Origin: Cheilinus undulatus
Lineage: Eukaryota > Chordata > Actinopteri > Labriformes > Labridae
Length of the DNA: 64,000 nucleotides
NCBI RefSeq assembly: GCF_018320785.1
Contig: NC_054869.1
Location: forward strand, 29,614,289 to 29,678,288
Direction: 5' to 3'
The notes below the pieces were generated by a model, which was not told the DNA's origin, ran no database searches, and saw only the letters and a program-made list of their open reading frames with translations. Each line of letters begins with the position of its first letter. Within the stretch, counting starts at the first letter, position 1. This document shows, piece by piece, positions 47,911-61,110 of the stretch. Both the position numbers and the translations under genes were made by a program.

Positions 47911-50900
47911 TCGAGGATCCTCCTCCCCGAGTGTGGAGCTCAGGAAGGGGGCTGGGGTTGCAGCACATGGGTGTCACATTACCAAGGGTGGGGGGTTAGG
48001 ATACATGGTGGGTGGGGGAGGATAGGGAAAGGGATTGGACACAAGCCCCCAGTAAATGTTTAGTCAACAGAGACATTGCTACCCTCACTGAGCCCTCTTC
48101 TGACTGTCTGCCCTCCTCCTACTCTACCTGCTGAGCATGGCCCTCACTGCCTGCCATACTGCAACACAGCCCACACTCACTCTCTCACACTTTCCGTCCC
48201 GGTCAGCTCAAAGATGAATGGCCTCTTGAGTGGGTTCAGCCGGGACAAGCCTTTCTTCCTCACGATTCTCCTGGGAACACGGTAGCTGCATAGATGTTGC
48301 TATTGTGTGCAGATAAATGAACTTAAAGTGTTTGAGTTTAACACCTGAACGGCAGTGGGTGCGATTTCCTACTCTTCATAGGTCTTCAGTGAGAAATAAA
48401 CAAGCCAACAGATTTATTAAACCCCCAACATGAAAGTAAATCCTTTATCAGGACAGAAACCTGAAAAAGGATGACATGTTTTCAAATTAGCCTATCCTTT
48501 TTGTAAAGAAAAATGACTGAGCCAAATTATTTAAACAAGTTTTGCCTTTATCTGAAGAAGAATTAGTGAAAAAACCCAAACAAACACACTAAACGCACTT
48601 CGAGTATCAGATAGTAAATGTGTGTGCACCTTTAAAACTTAACTAAATGTCCTTTGATGCAGGCACACCATACTGTGACATCTGGAGTACATGTGATATG
48701 TCCTTGTTTTGGTCCACTTAACCTGGTTTTGCTACAACACTAATTTAAAAAAAACAATATCAGAGAGCTTTGCGACATTTCCAAGTCATCACTGTTTGAA
48801 GGTGATGCCTGAGTTAGCTGTGAAAGGTTAAACTGCACCTTTTTTAGGCTTTGTCACACTTTTAAGCAAAAAGGAAAAAGAAAAAAAAAACACCCACAAG
48901 AACTTACAAGGGAGACTTGAACCTGCTTTCTGCCTTACACGGTTCAGCGTGTTCTTTATGTTCATACTTGGTTTAAATAAGCTGGAAAATCTCTTCTGTC
49001 TTTATTGTACATATGTAAAGGGGAAACGTTGAGATACCTCTGACCAAATCCAGCGAGCAGTCCTTCTAGGTGTGCTGAAAGACACTAATGTCGCTCTGGT
49101 GTCGACCGCTCCTGCACGTCTACACTGTTACTGATTAGAGAAAGCACAATATGGATTGTTGAAAGCAGTCCTCACACAAGGCGACCGTTTTTTTGTTTTT
49201 TTGTTATGATATTAACAGCTGATCTGTCAAAGACACTGTCAAGTGCCGTGACTTAAAAAAAAGTGAAATCATTGGGGTTTTTGAGGGAGCCTTGTGTGCA
49301 CCACTCGTCATTCAGTTTGCCAAGGAGCTGTAGGCATTCAGGCAAAAACAGAAACAAATGCAGCACACAGCACTTGAATCACTGTTTGTCTTATGTTTCA
49401 TGTTGTGTTTTTTCTGTCCGCCACATGTCAAAAAAGGAAAAAAAGATTTTTTTTAAATGGTAGTCAAGATGGGAAGTGAATTTAAGGCCATAATACTGTC
49501 AACATGGAGAATTCCCTGCACTTTGCCTGGAAAAGTGTGCCCTCTTTGTTTTTGTATGTTTTTGTCCTTGTTATTTCAATGCAGGTGGTCCGTATGTTCA
49601 GTACATTTCAGTGGTTTGTCCTCACTAGTATTGGTAATGAAGGATGTTGTTGTGAAAGAAACAACACACATCCACGCCTCTGTGTTACTTGCTTTTCAGC
49701 ACATGGAGTGTCTTCTTTTTGATATACTTTTGTATTTGTTATTGCTGCTAAAAAATGCCATGACCTATGGACTTGTATTTGTATATGGGGTATGAACCAT
49801 AACGTGCTCTGCTTCAGGTTGATCCACAGAGTCTTAAATTCTCTGATTGCTGTGCGTTCAGCCTGTTTTTACCACCTGAGCACAAGGATACAAAGCCCAA
49901 AGCTTGCTGCCATTCTTCTGAATTAGCAGTTAGTTATCACACTTTAACCACTCATTCCTCTGTTAGAAGACGATCTGACCATATCACAGCTATCGTTGGG
50001 GTTCATTTTAGGATTAGTAAACTCTGACAGATCGTTTGCGGTGCACTAAAAGGGCGAGCCGCTTCAGCACCACCTCAGATTGGTGTCAGAAGTCAGTCAT
50101 TCTGGGATTAATAACACTGTGGTGGAGATTCCTTTGAAAGTATTCCTTTATATCAATTCACTAAAGGCCTTTTTATTCCAGTGTTTGCACGAGCAGCCAT
50201 TGCCTTGTGCAAACTCGTAGTCCATCATTATCCACCTTTTTAAACTTGAACCTGAGAGACCTTAATCCCTGAGTCATGTGTAGTCTATTCAAACACACAC
50301 CTGAGCCACGGCTGCCTGACTTCTACTACTCCGACCTTTGAGTCCCAATCGATAAAGCCCATTGGCTCGTCCCTGCTTGACCAAAGATAACCCACGTAGA
50401 TCTGCCCCGGCGACCGTGTTTACTCTCCTCTGCGATAACGGCTGTGCCACAAACCACCGCCAACGTTTTGTTTTTTTTTTAAACCGTGCCACCAGTTATG
50501 TGAAGTATTTGCAGCAATGTTGTGTGAGCGTGAACTGAAATGCGTGTGTGTATGTGCCTTTTTTACACCAAGGCAAGAAAAGAATTTGTTAGATTGATGA
50601 GTATTGCTTTTTTGTCAATGAATGCAAGAGCAAACAAAAGTAATCAATGTTCTTTGTGAGCAGATCTCAGTATTATGTAAGACAAAGCAATACAGAGTAT
50701 GTGAAATTATTTTCTAAGGGGCCACACCATATTTATGTTTTCTCTGATTTAGTTTCACTTGTCTAGTATTTCCTTTATTCTGTAAATGATTCTTTTATTC
50801 AACACATTTCCTTTGTATCATTTCAAAGTAAAAATACAAAAACGTGTAAAAGCTGGTCCAGTATTTCACACTGGGAGTTGTTGGAGCCCTGTAATGTGTC

Positions 50901-51400
50901 TGTAAAGAGTGTTTGTGAATGGTTTGAGGTTGTTTGAGAACTTGTGTGATTAAAAATTGCGTTTGGAGAAAAAAATGCACCATTTCTATCAAACTGGAGT
51001 GATATTTACAGGAAGGCTGATTATCTTGATGACTGATTAAGTAAAGCATTGATGCTGTGTAACGATCTAGATGAATGAAGCCCTCCTTCAGGGATGAGCA
51101 CTTGTGCCATACCATCCTTTTATTGTTATTTTTCCCCTCCCCTAATTTTGCTCTTGGGTGTAACAACCACATCCCCCTGTTTCAGTTTTCTGAAGTCACT
51201 AACAGAAATTTCCTCTTCAGATATACTTGTTTATTTTGCTGCTGAAAATGACAATCCTGCTTGTCATGTTAGGTGCAAAATGAATTCAAAATAATATCCA
51301 TTTTAGTTTTGATAATTTACACTGCACAAATGTTTCTACTGTGCTTTTGTAAACATTTCTAGTGTATTTGCAGAAAAATAAAAGTTGCAGTCAAGTGCAA
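47911..51400 (+). other. scarb2: scarb2 3' UTR
   Basis: About 3.5 kb with no further coding exon between the TGA at 47908-47910 and the AATAAA at 51377-51382. The latter is followed by a T/G-rich tract (TGGTTGTCTGCTGTCTTCTG). An earlier AATAAA near 48394 could give a short isoform. No structure recognised inside. Confidence 0.6.
51377..51382 (+). terminator. Poly(A) signal AATAAA, scarb2
   Basis: AATAAA in GAAAAATAAAAGTTGCAG with a GT-rich downstream element within 35 nt. It is the last strong + strand signal before the transposon-rich intergenic region. Confidence 0.55.
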
Positions 51401-51409
51401 AGTAAACAT

Positions 51410-52520
51410 GGTTGTCTGCTGTCTTCTGTTTTAGTGCTCATAGAAAGAAAAATTGATCAATTAGTGTGAATTAAAATACCAGAAAAGGGAGGAATCTTGA
51501 AGTGTTCTTGAAGGTGATGGTGGGAAACCTTTGCCATCTTAATGTGAAATCCTTTCTTTAAGGAAATGTTGAACTTTGAAGGGAACCCTGTAGATTGAGA
51601 TGTATCCTTACTGGAGTAACAGTAGTGTCTTTAATGTTTTCTTATACATGGAAACACCATATTTCTGAATATCCCTGATGTCAGGCCAAAGCCTCTTTTC
51701 TCCAAAATCATTGCCTTTCAGGCTGCATTTTTCAATTGATTTAACACTGAATGGTCATAGTCAGTGTCTTTTTAACACTTTTTATTGCTTTAAAGTTAAT
51801 GTAAACCCACACACAGATATAATAGCACTGATTTATGAGAAAATAAAATAAAATGATGGGAAATGGTGATACAAGGCTTTGGCCCAACATCAGTGATGTT
51901 TAAAAAAAAAACAAAAATATTAGGCTGCCCTTGTTGCACTCTGGGTAGTGGTGTCAGATGGTTGCATTGGTCCTCATCCCATATCTTTTTGATTTCACTC
52001 ACTTATTTCAATCTACATTAAGATAACGTCTTCCTTATCCTCCTCCTCTCCAGTAAAACGATGCTTGGGTTAAAATTTAAAAATGCCTTTAGGATGACAC
52101 TTAAATGGAAGAACAACTCAATCAGGAGAGACTTAATACAAGTTTACAGTCTATTTAACACATTTTTTTTGAAGGAGAAATGTGCAATGTCTCAGGTGAT
52201 TAGACTCCATCATGATGACTTTAGATACTTGTAGGGGTAATGAGGCAAAAGGCAGGAATAGTATACCCTCCTATGGAGTCTGGTGGTGGTGATGAAGAGG
52301 GATGCAGGATGTGATGAGCCGAAGACCTGTGAAGATCTGGACTAGATTCTGATGAACTCAATGGAGGTGGCTGGGGGGGAGGAAGGTTGCAGTGCCTACA
52401 CTGAGATGACTAGCTGTGAAAGAGAGAATAACAGGTGCGTGATGATTGGTCGAACGAGGTTGTGGCAGAGTCTGATGAGCTGAATAGTTAAGAGATAAAC
52501 AACCATAATCATCTGTAGCT
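51410..52520. other. Intergenic, nothing recognised
   Basis: No exon or mobile element end identified; 52260-52400 is purine-rich (GGTGGTGATGAAGAGGGATG). Confidence 0.4.
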
Positions 52521-53089
52521 TGTTGCACCAGCTATGCATTAGTTCTGCCTTAAGTTATGGTGAAGATTTGGCACATTTTTCATGGGCGCAACCCACATAC
52601 TCAGCTCTGCTGCTCATCTCACAAATGCATGATCCTTACAAATGTGGCATCATTTAAAAGGGTAATAAACAGGCTTTCTAACGATATAAAATTTATTGCC
52701 AAGAAGTATTGTTACAACAAAGAAATAATGGACCAAACACAAATTGCCTTACTTTTTGTTTTAAGTTTAGTTAAGTTCTAACTAAAGTTGTGTCTTTGTT
52801 CAGTTGCACCACAGAGACATAAGGTTTATCTTAATTAGCAGAGATTTACGTCCAAACTAACCAATATTGTTGCAAGTACGACGTTTTCTCTTACTTTAAC
52901 CAATCACTGACAAGCATTTTTTAACCTTGTGGTTGCTACGGATGCTAACGGCAAAAAAAAATAATGTATGCTAACTGCCGTTAATCCTCAAACAGCATCC
53001 AGTGTGGATGAAAAATTTGACAAGGCATTTTGCATATGTGAGTATTGTGAAGCCTACAGCCTATACTTAGAGCCAGTATAAAATTAGAA

Positions 53090-53345
53090 AAGCACTCGGA
53101 GAGCGCAGACCTTCACCACTAGCCCTATCTCCCAATAATACAGAATCCTTTAAAAAATTCCTGGATCCAGATGGTGATCCGGATCACTCCCAAAATCTAA
53201 TCAGTTCATCCTTATGCCATTTCTGACATTTCCTGAAAATGTCATCAAAATCCGTCCACAACCTTTTGAGTTATGTTGCTAACTAACAAACTAACAAACA
53301 AACGAACAAACCCACCTGATCACATAACCTCCTTGGCGGAGGAAA
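53090..53345 (+). mobile_element. Fish dispersed repeat, probably RTE-type LINE 3' end
   Basis: CCTGGATCCAGATGGTGATC, ATGCCATTTCTGACATTTCC, then an AACTAACAAAC array and CCTCCTTGGCGGAGG at the end are a very common fish repeat. The class (RTE) is from memory and not certain. Confidence 0.55.
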
Positions 53346-53508
53346 TAACAACAACAACAGTAGACAGCGGAAATTATTTCCGCTCATGAAAAACAACAGT
53401 GTTTTTGATTATGGAAAATGCAGTACTTCCCAAATTGCCTGTAAAATCCTGAACTCCTCGTCACCCTCTGGGGTTATCCTGACCGTCAGCACTATCACTA
53501 TGACAGCC

Positions 53509-53568
53509 AGATTCTACGGAGGACTTTACACCTACTAGGGGGTAGGTGTAAAGTCCTCCGTAGAATCT
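53509..53568. repeat. Perfect 27-bp palindrome with 6-nt loop
   Basis: Left arm 53509-53535 (AGATTCTACGGAGGACTTTA...) is the exact reverse complement of 53542-53568; loop TAGGGG. It lies within the transposon-derived block. Confidence 0.95.
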
Positions 53569-53783
53569 ACTAGTAAGCCTACGTTGAAACTATCACAGCT
53601 GGTGCAACACCTTACATGTGAGGAGAGCGTAAACTGTCGTAAGCAAGAACTTAAGTTCAAACTAGGCTACGTTTGAACTTTCTCACAGCTGGTGCAACCC
53701 ATAGCAGATCACCAGAACAGGAAGTGAGAAAGAATGGAAGGAGGGAGCGATATAAACAAGTGATAACTAATGAGTAGAAACAG

Positions 53784-54909
53784 CCCAGACAGCAAGCAGT
53801 TATTGAAACTACTAGTATATTCAACCGTTATTTTTTCACCCATAAGTCATTGAATCAACATTGAAATTTAATATTGATTCTACATCATGATGCACCATTT
53901 TTTAATATTGAAACAACATTGAAGCTCTGAACATAGAACAGAATTTCAATGGTATTTCAATTATCAGGAATATTGAGACAACGTGGACATTTCTACTCAA
54001 CGATGAATCAAGGTGGTTTCAATTCAATTTCAACTGTAATAAGCTGAATATCCAGGCCTAAAAACCCTGCTTTATCTACAGCCAGGATGTGAAAAAAGTG
54101 ATGAAAACCTTTGGGAGTAGGCAAAAAAGGACTACACCCGATGACTTTAAAGTACATATAAACACATTTTTATTGCAATTTAATAGTATTTAGTGACACA
54201 TTTCCTGGTGCTGGCGTCCAATCCCCCTTGCCCTGTCTGGTGCATACCGCAGCCACTTTTGCAAACAAACGGGCAAAACACGAATTGGGTGACTGTTCCG
54301 GGTCCCCCTGCAGCACAAGAGCATCTAAATAGAAAATACAAAAAAAGTGCAAAGTAAAGCTTAGTTTATACTTCCGCAGCAGCAGGAAACCTAGAGTGAA
54401 AATGTGACTTGATGCAGAATACTGTCAGTTTCTGGTTCTTACTCTCTGATTTGGTAATGGCTGCAGCCTTGCATACTGACACACCTGATTGTTTACTTAC
54501 CTGGGTGCTTGGCTTCAGAGTGAGACACAATGGATGGGTCCACCACGCAATGATCTCCCGGTCAACCATACATCATCTAATTTTTGATCATATTTCTCAG
54601 GCAACTTGCAGTTTCCAGGTCAACTATAAATCGATGGCTTTTCAATAACATGCAGTTTCGCCGTCAATCATTTTTCAATTATTTATCAACATTGGTGTCA
54701 TCGCCTGGTCAACCAGAAATAAATGCTTAATCAACAACAATAGCCGATCATAAATCAATGTTGTTCCAATGTCATAGTCATCAACATCAGGTACCATCAA
54801 CACTACAATGATGATTCAATGTTTATTTATCATTGAGAAATCGATATCAACCATTCTGACAGTTCAGATGAAATATCAACATTTATTCAATGTCTTCTTG
54901 CTGTCTGGG
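53784..54909 (-). mobile_element. TIR element (CCCAGACAGCAAG ends) with decayed - strand gene
   Basis: Ends CCCAGACAGCAAG and CTTGCTGTCTGGG are exact inverted repeats and the similarity continues for about 10 more bases; flanks share only AG. The right half is rich in ATCAACATTG-like subterminal repeats. On the - strand a short exon MVDREIIAWWTHPLCLTLKP ends at CACCCAG|GTAAGT (about 54500). A second from TATTTAG|ATG (about 54325) encodes DALVLQGDPEQSPNSCFARL, stops at 54170 and is followed by AATAAA. This looks like the tail of a transposon-borne gene of unknown type. Confidence 0.6.
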
Positions 54910-57900
54910 AGTATATTTGGCATCACTACCAAGAGTTCACTGCACAACAATGGTAGCCTAAATGTGGACCTACAGTATTTTTCAGATTTTTTTCAAAAGT
55001 GTTGAAATCTGGCATGTTTCTTACATATACAATGCATAAAAATACTACCAATATGGCCAAACCCAATATGGCCAATATGTCTTAATCTACAGGGTTCCTT
55101 TGAATTGGTCTTATATTAGAGGCAGTCAGCCTGTTATTGTGAAAGTCCATCTTTAAAGAATAGAGAAAATGTTAAACATTCAAACCATAACTAAATGGTG
55201 CTAAAAGCTGCATCAAGAATTTGGTTTTGTTTTTAGATAATCAAACAAAGTGTATCTCTGCCTACATGTGACCTCCAACAGTAAGCAAATACATCTTTAC
55301 ATAAGTTTTTATGTTGTTGTTTTAATTAATGAAAATACTGTTACAGGTTAGGTGTTAGATTAAGTGGTTAATATCACTAAGCACAAACAACATTTTTAAA
55401 GCCAACAAGTCTTAGTGTGACATCTTAGACGTTTTAGTTAAAAGTTACAGAGGTGAGGAAATTTGTGAGCTTTAAATAGATAGCAGGTTGGTGAGAAAGA
55501 TATAACCAAACCTTTACATGCAGAAAAAGACTCAGAGTTCAGTCCAGGTGATTTACATTCTCTTAAGGCTGAACATTACGTTATTTCCCATTATTCACAT
55601 CATTAAAAAACTAATGCTGAAGTGGAAACTTCTTGTCAACCACAAAAAGTGTATATGTAAAATGCTATGTTTATCCAATAATTAAGTTTGATTCACTTTT
55701 TAAGCAGAAATTTTTAACAGAATTGTACTTCAGGCTCCGTATCAGTGCAGAAATGTTGTATTTTCTGTTTTAAAGTGTAAATTAAGACTTTAATTTATGG
55801 ACAGTCAGTAAATCATTTGACGCCTTGAGCTCTTACTGAGCCATTCATAGTCAAAAACTTTGAAGCTTTCAGTGGTGCTCCATTTTGCACCCATAAATAG
55901 TAATCTTGTGACATGGAAATAAGTTTGGAGCCTGTAGGGTGGTGTTTAACACCGCTGCCCAACAATCAGAAGATTACAGGTTCAAAACTGGAACACAAGG
56001 ATCACCAGCACCAGGATGAAAAAAAGCAACAACAAAGATAAAAATAAGACAACGATTGTATATCTGCCATAGTCACATGAAACTCTCTTGAAAAAAAAGA
56101 CATTAATGAGACAAATATTAAAGTTATAGTCTTATTTTCTTCTTAAAAACCAAAAAGAATGAGGGAAATCTGAGGGACACTGGGTCATGTTCAAGGTAAA
56201 AAAGCATGTTTGATAAAAAGAATAAGAGAGAGCACACGTTCAACCACACCCTTGATCAAATCTCCATTTGATAGTATCAATATCTGTTTCAGACTGGGTG
56301 TGTGACACATGTGTATCGGTAGGGTTACAGCTTGATCTCCATTTTAGCCTGCATGTTGACAAGCCTGCATGAGTGCCATGTCTCATGCATCTGATATGCT
56401 CGTCCTGCACAGAGAATCTAGATTATTGTAGACTTGCCAATTTTTTTCCACACACTGCATGCATCTCTCCAGAAAATAAAAAGTCCACATCAGTAGAATA
56501 CATTTTCAATGCATTTCTTGATGATCCTGATGAAGGCCACAAGACAAATTGTAGGTACTTGAGCATATTTGGCACTCAGTTGCATAAACCTTGGTCCTGT
56601 CCTGCTCTGGCCTCCTGATGGCCATTGTCCAGGCCCATGCCCCATCTCTGCAGGCATCTTTCCAGCTTCCCTCTTCATGATACATACAGTTGTCCTCAGC
56701 TTTTGGACCAGCCAGGGATGTCCAGGTGGGTCTACTGGGAAGTAAGACTGATGGAGTAACTTCTAAAGAATTGCAACACCTGATTGAAACCAAAATTGTT
56801 TGATATAGACAATTGGCTTAATGATTATTTGGAATTGGTATCTATCGAGCAGGCGGCATCAGTTCTTGAAGATATGGGAAGGGATCAAGAAGTTAATTTG
56901 AGCATTATTTTGTCAGCTGTGAAAAGAAGGACCTTGGCAAGTACTTAGATATCTGAGGTATGAGGTACAAATGTGAATTTCATTTTGGCTAGACCCCTTC
57001 CATGTGGATATTTTTGCTTTTAAAAGCAAAATAAAATATTAAAAAAAAAACAAGGTGAGGATGACTTTTGACTTGTCCTCTGAGCCTTCTGTGAGTTTTA
57101 AAAGGTAAATGGGACATTGAGGAGCAGTCATTACTTATTTTACTGTAACCATGACTAAGCTAAAGTTAAAATCCTTACTGCAGGGTCAGAATTATTTGAG
57201 TAAGTAAATAGCAGGGAAAACAAGGACATTTTCTCTGTGACAGTGTAAACATTCAGTAAATTAGAGGAAACGTCTCCTTTGATGAGAAATGTTTTACTGG
57301 AAAGCTATGACTCTTCTCTGTTTTGACAGTTTCTGCCATATGTTTAACCTGCAGCTGAACTGTATAACAAGCTCAGGCAGGTTTTTATGAAGTACAGGAG
57401 CTCATAGGCTTCTGTTATTCATCTCAAACTGTGACGGACACAAATCCACAAATCCTCACTGGCATTAAATGTGAACAAAACAACAGCCTTGGTCTTATTT
57501 TTCTAACTGCAGCCTCAGGGAAGTTACCCTCTCCTGGTATGAACTCTTTAGAGAAGTTATCACAATACTGGCCTTGAGATGGCTTTAAAGGGTCTGCAGA
57601 CGTCATGCACGCATGTTTTTATCCCATCGTACAGCAAGGTTGTAGGTCATTAACGTTTATGAGATTATATTCCTAAATCAAATTTATTTAAATAAAACAA
57701 AGTATAGTTAAATAAAACACATAACACATGCTAGATCTACAGCTCTGTTACATCTAACAGCATCTGATTATAAATTGTTCCCTGCTAGAAGTACTTAAAT
57801 GCTTCTTAAAAGTTCAGCGAGGCCTGTAGTGGAGGCCTCAGCTATCACAGCGAGCGCTTTGAGATGCTCCAGTTGACTGAGAATCCTCCATTCACATCTT

Positions 57901-58440
57901 CATTAAGACTGAGCTCTAACAGCTTTACAACTGTAAGACCACCTGCAGACAGCAAACAATGGACACCCCCTCCCACGATGCACTAAAAAAAGAAAATAGG
58001 TCTAACTGCCTTCTGCTTTTGTCCTATTTGCCACCAGTGTGAAGGATGGAGGGGGCTTTGTGTGAAAAGCAGGCTGTGACATGTCATGCTCAATCCCCAG
58101 AGAGTGGCATGTCAGACAGTGTTTTTACATGTTGGTGAAGATTAAAGATGTAATCTTTACAGTGTGGTAAAAACACTCAGTATTATTAAGAGGTTGATAA
58201 AGACATTCATTCAAAGAGTTGAATTTGGAGCTGCAGCCAGTAGTAGTTAGCTTTGCCCATAGACTAGAATACTGACTGTATGAAGATAGAACAAGCATCT
58301 CCACCTTTTCCTGCTGTACAAAAGTGATGCTAAGGAACTCCTGCTAAGGATGCTTAAATTATGCAGATGATGTTGGGGTCATTTGGTAGCACTGCAGTAT
58401 TGCACCCCCTCCCCCTAACCATTACACTTATAGATAAAAT
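54910..58440. other. Intergenic
   Basis: No gene recognised. A possible old tRNA-like SINE lies at 55920-56010 (B-box-like GGTTCAAAACT). 56490-56800 has overlapping short - strand frames without a known domain. Confidence 0.4.
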
Positions 58441-59160
58441 AATTGGTCCAGGGTGCAGATGGCCTAGCGGATGGGTTATGCCCATGTGTGGATGCGGTCT
58501 TTGTCCAGATTTTGAGTCAACCCTGTGGCTCCTTAACCTTGCAAAGCAGATGGATACGCCTGTTTCCATGTTTCTCACTGGCGAATCCATCTTGCAAAGC
58601 TCCTGTGTGAACCATGTGGGCCCAATTAGAAAGTGACCGGAACAATCAGCACCGAGGGTCAGTACTTTCGGGCGCTGCGGCGTCGCGACGTATGCAGGCA
58701 GCAAGAAGAGATTAGCGTGGATGCTGCTAGAGCTCCATTTTTTTCAGAACATGATGACATTTCTGTGTCAAAAAAAGAACAAAGAACAGCACTGAGTCAT
58801 TTTCTTTTCAGAAACAACAAAAGTCGTGTACTCACATGTCCACAGTCGTCATGGTTCGCGTTATGCAGTTTTCTATGGAGTTTACTCCTTGGTAGGGACG
58901 CACCTCGTTAGGGGCTACATCACGTTTTGTTGCTCTGATTGGCCTGAAAAGATGTGACAGACAGAACGTTCATCCAATCACCCTCAAAGGGTGATTTTTT
59001 TCAAAGACTCTGCCCTTTCCCAAATGCTGTCTGTGGAAGGTTTTCCAAATGGATGTGTGAAACAAATCCATCTGGCATGTCAGGTTAGTGGCTCCTTTCA
59101 CCCAGGAGTTATTCTCCACTCTCTCTGACTCACTCCACCGTCCTACTCCAAAGACCTCAA
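58441..59160 (+). mobile_element. tRNA-derived SINE split by a transposon
   Basis: An A-box-like TGGCCTAGCGG at 58460-58470 and the SINE 5' part run to GTGGCTCCT at 58525-58533. After the inserted element the SINE resumes with the duplicated GTGGCTCCT (59088-59096), then TTTCACCC...CTCCACTCTCTCTGAC. The same body (GGGGCTCCTTTCCTGCATG) is uninterrupted in the SINE at 8935-9085. Confidence 0.7.
58534..59087 (+). mobile_element. Mutator-like non-autonomous transposon, copy C
   Basis: 554 bp with ends TAACCTTGCAAAGCAGATGG and CATCTGGCATGTCAGGTTA, flanked by perfect 9-bp duplications GTGGCTCCT. It shares most of its length with copy A (e.g. ACGCCTGTTTCCATGTTTCT and AATGGATGTGTGAAACAAAT). Carries an internal GC-rich stretch at 58665-58690 missing from copy A. 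Confidence 0.8.
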
Positions 59161-60600
59161 CGGTGCCTGTACACTTTTCAACAGCTCTGATTCTAGAAGT
59201 AAACTCCCCATCCAAATCCTCCGTCGACAAAATCCTATTATATCAACATTTTTAATCCGGGAACCAAGCAAACCAGCTACCTGAATACTCATCACTATAA
59301 ACATTTGGTTCTGCACAAAAATGTTATTTGGAAACAGAGAAAAGGGCAAAGCTACAACACTGTGTACATACACATATCCCACAATCCATTGCATTTTCTT
59401 TTATTTGTTAATAATAGTTTTTCAAACTTTCAAACCACAGATTTAACCTGCATTTATCTTTATTGTAGTGTTTACATTATAAATGATAATGTTGATATCA
59501 TAGTTTGTGTATAAATTGCTCCATACTACAGCAGCATGTGTTGACACCTTCAAAAGCCAATGTGACACTCTAAGATGGTGGCCTCCAAAACAGTTAATTC
59601 TTAAAACAGAATGAACATTTGCAGAGTTTGAAGAAAGCATTTTTTGTTCACAAGAATGGCTGGGTGGACCCACTGTATATAGCCTACCTACATATACCCC
59701 ACCCCAAAAAAACAGCTTACCTTGTCTATCGCTGGCAGGGATACATAACATTTGGATTGTCACATTTGAAGGTAAGACAAGTTATGAGCCAGTGGTTTTG
59801 GTAATATTGGATGTCTTCCTAAGATTACTTTGGACTGAAATATGACTGTAAGATTTCCCTCCATATTTGTATTGGCTGTATTTTCATTTGGTTATCACCT
59901 TAGTGGTAAAATTATCATTCTGCTACCGTTTATGTGAATGACTTTAATCTGGAACACCGCATAATGTTATAACTTTCAGGCAATAATTGAATTGATTTGA
60001 ATCTAATTTTAAAGTTTAATTGTAATTTTTTTTTAACAAGGTGGATTTCTGTTGCCCTGTGTGGGATTTGTGAATCTACATCAATGCATCAGATAAAATC
60101 ATCTCATGTTTGTAGTGCTGCTGTCCTCTGAAAGCCTCTTACCACTGAGAAATCAACTGTACGTGAAGCAAATAATTATATCAAGCTGAGTCACTCACTG
60201 ACGAAACAAAAGTCGCCGACACTATAAACTGATCAAGCAAACCTTGACTGATAAATGACTGAGTTTTAGTTGGTATTCAATGTCAATGACCTGCATAGAG
60301 ACATTTATATTGATATGTAAAGGTCTTAAAAACATTTAATATCTAAATAAAGCAACCAAATGCAATAACTGGATCAACAATCTAATGCTATTATTTTGTC
60401 CTAAAATCTACAATTTTAAAACATAATTTTAAAAGTAAATGGATACATTTTTTAAACATTAATGTGGTCAACAGGTACGCTTTGTTGTAAACAATGCCGC
60501 CATCTACTGGTGAAATAATGTAACAGAATACAAAGCATTTTACTTATACTGTACTTGTGGAGTTCGTCATAATAGCTTATGTGCTGTCATAATTAGTTAT
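59161..60600. other. Intergenic, nothing recognised
   Basis: AT-rich; no splice-consistent exon or element ends seen. Confidence 0.4.
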
Positions 60601-60609
60601 TTTTCATCA

Positions 60610-61110
60610 TTCACAGCAGGCCAGCATTTTTGCATTTTTATTCTAGATTTTATAGGGAGCCAATACAGAGAAGCTAAGATAGAAGTAATAGCTCTTTTCC
60701 TGGTTCTGGTCAGTAGACGTGCTGCAGCATTTTAAACCAGCTGAGGGGTCTTGAGTGACTTACTAGGACAGCCTGATAGGAGGGAATTACAGTAGTCTAA
60801 CCTTGAGGTAACAAAACCATGGACAATTTTTTCAGGACCACTTTGAGGCAAGATGTGTCTGATTTTAGTGATGATGTGAAGGTGGAAGAAGGCTGTCTTT
60901 GAAACGTCCTTTAGGTTGGCTTTAAAGGACACATCCTTGATTTCTCACAGCTGAGCTGGATGTCAGGCTAATGCCATTTAAGGCAGTTATATTCTTGTTT
61001 GGGCCCAAGAACAATACCCTCAGTCTTATCTGAGTTAAGAAGCAGGACATTTCTCCTTATTCAGGTCTTAATGACTTTAAGGCATGCTTCTAGCTGTTCC
61101 AGCAGATGGA
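60610..61110 (-). pseudogene. L2-type LINE reverse transcriptase fragment
   Basis: The - strand reads LLNSDKTEG, then VSKTAFFHLHIITKIRHILP and FVTSRLDYCNSLLSGCPSKS, then (frame-shifted) AARLLTRTRK and SLYWLPIKSRI. These are the ordered C-terminal blocks of L2/CR1-type reverse transcriptases. Stops and frameshifts make it a relic. Confidence 0.85.

Larger units (their letters stand above)
52522..53698. mobile_element. TIR-bounded DNA element with nested insertions
   Basis: Left end GTTGCACCAGCTATG (52522-52536); right end CACAGCTGGTGCAAC occurs twice, at 53594-53608 and 53684-53698, so it is either a tandem terminus or a nested copy. The body matches fragments at 26945-27235 and 27750-27804. 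An RTE-like repeat (53090-53345) and a perfect palindrome (53509-53568) lie inside. No intact transposase. Confidence 0.6.

Noticed and set aside
56490..56800. Overlapping - strand frames as a possible gene
   Set aside because: No matched splice sites, no known domain and no conserved neighbour expected here.
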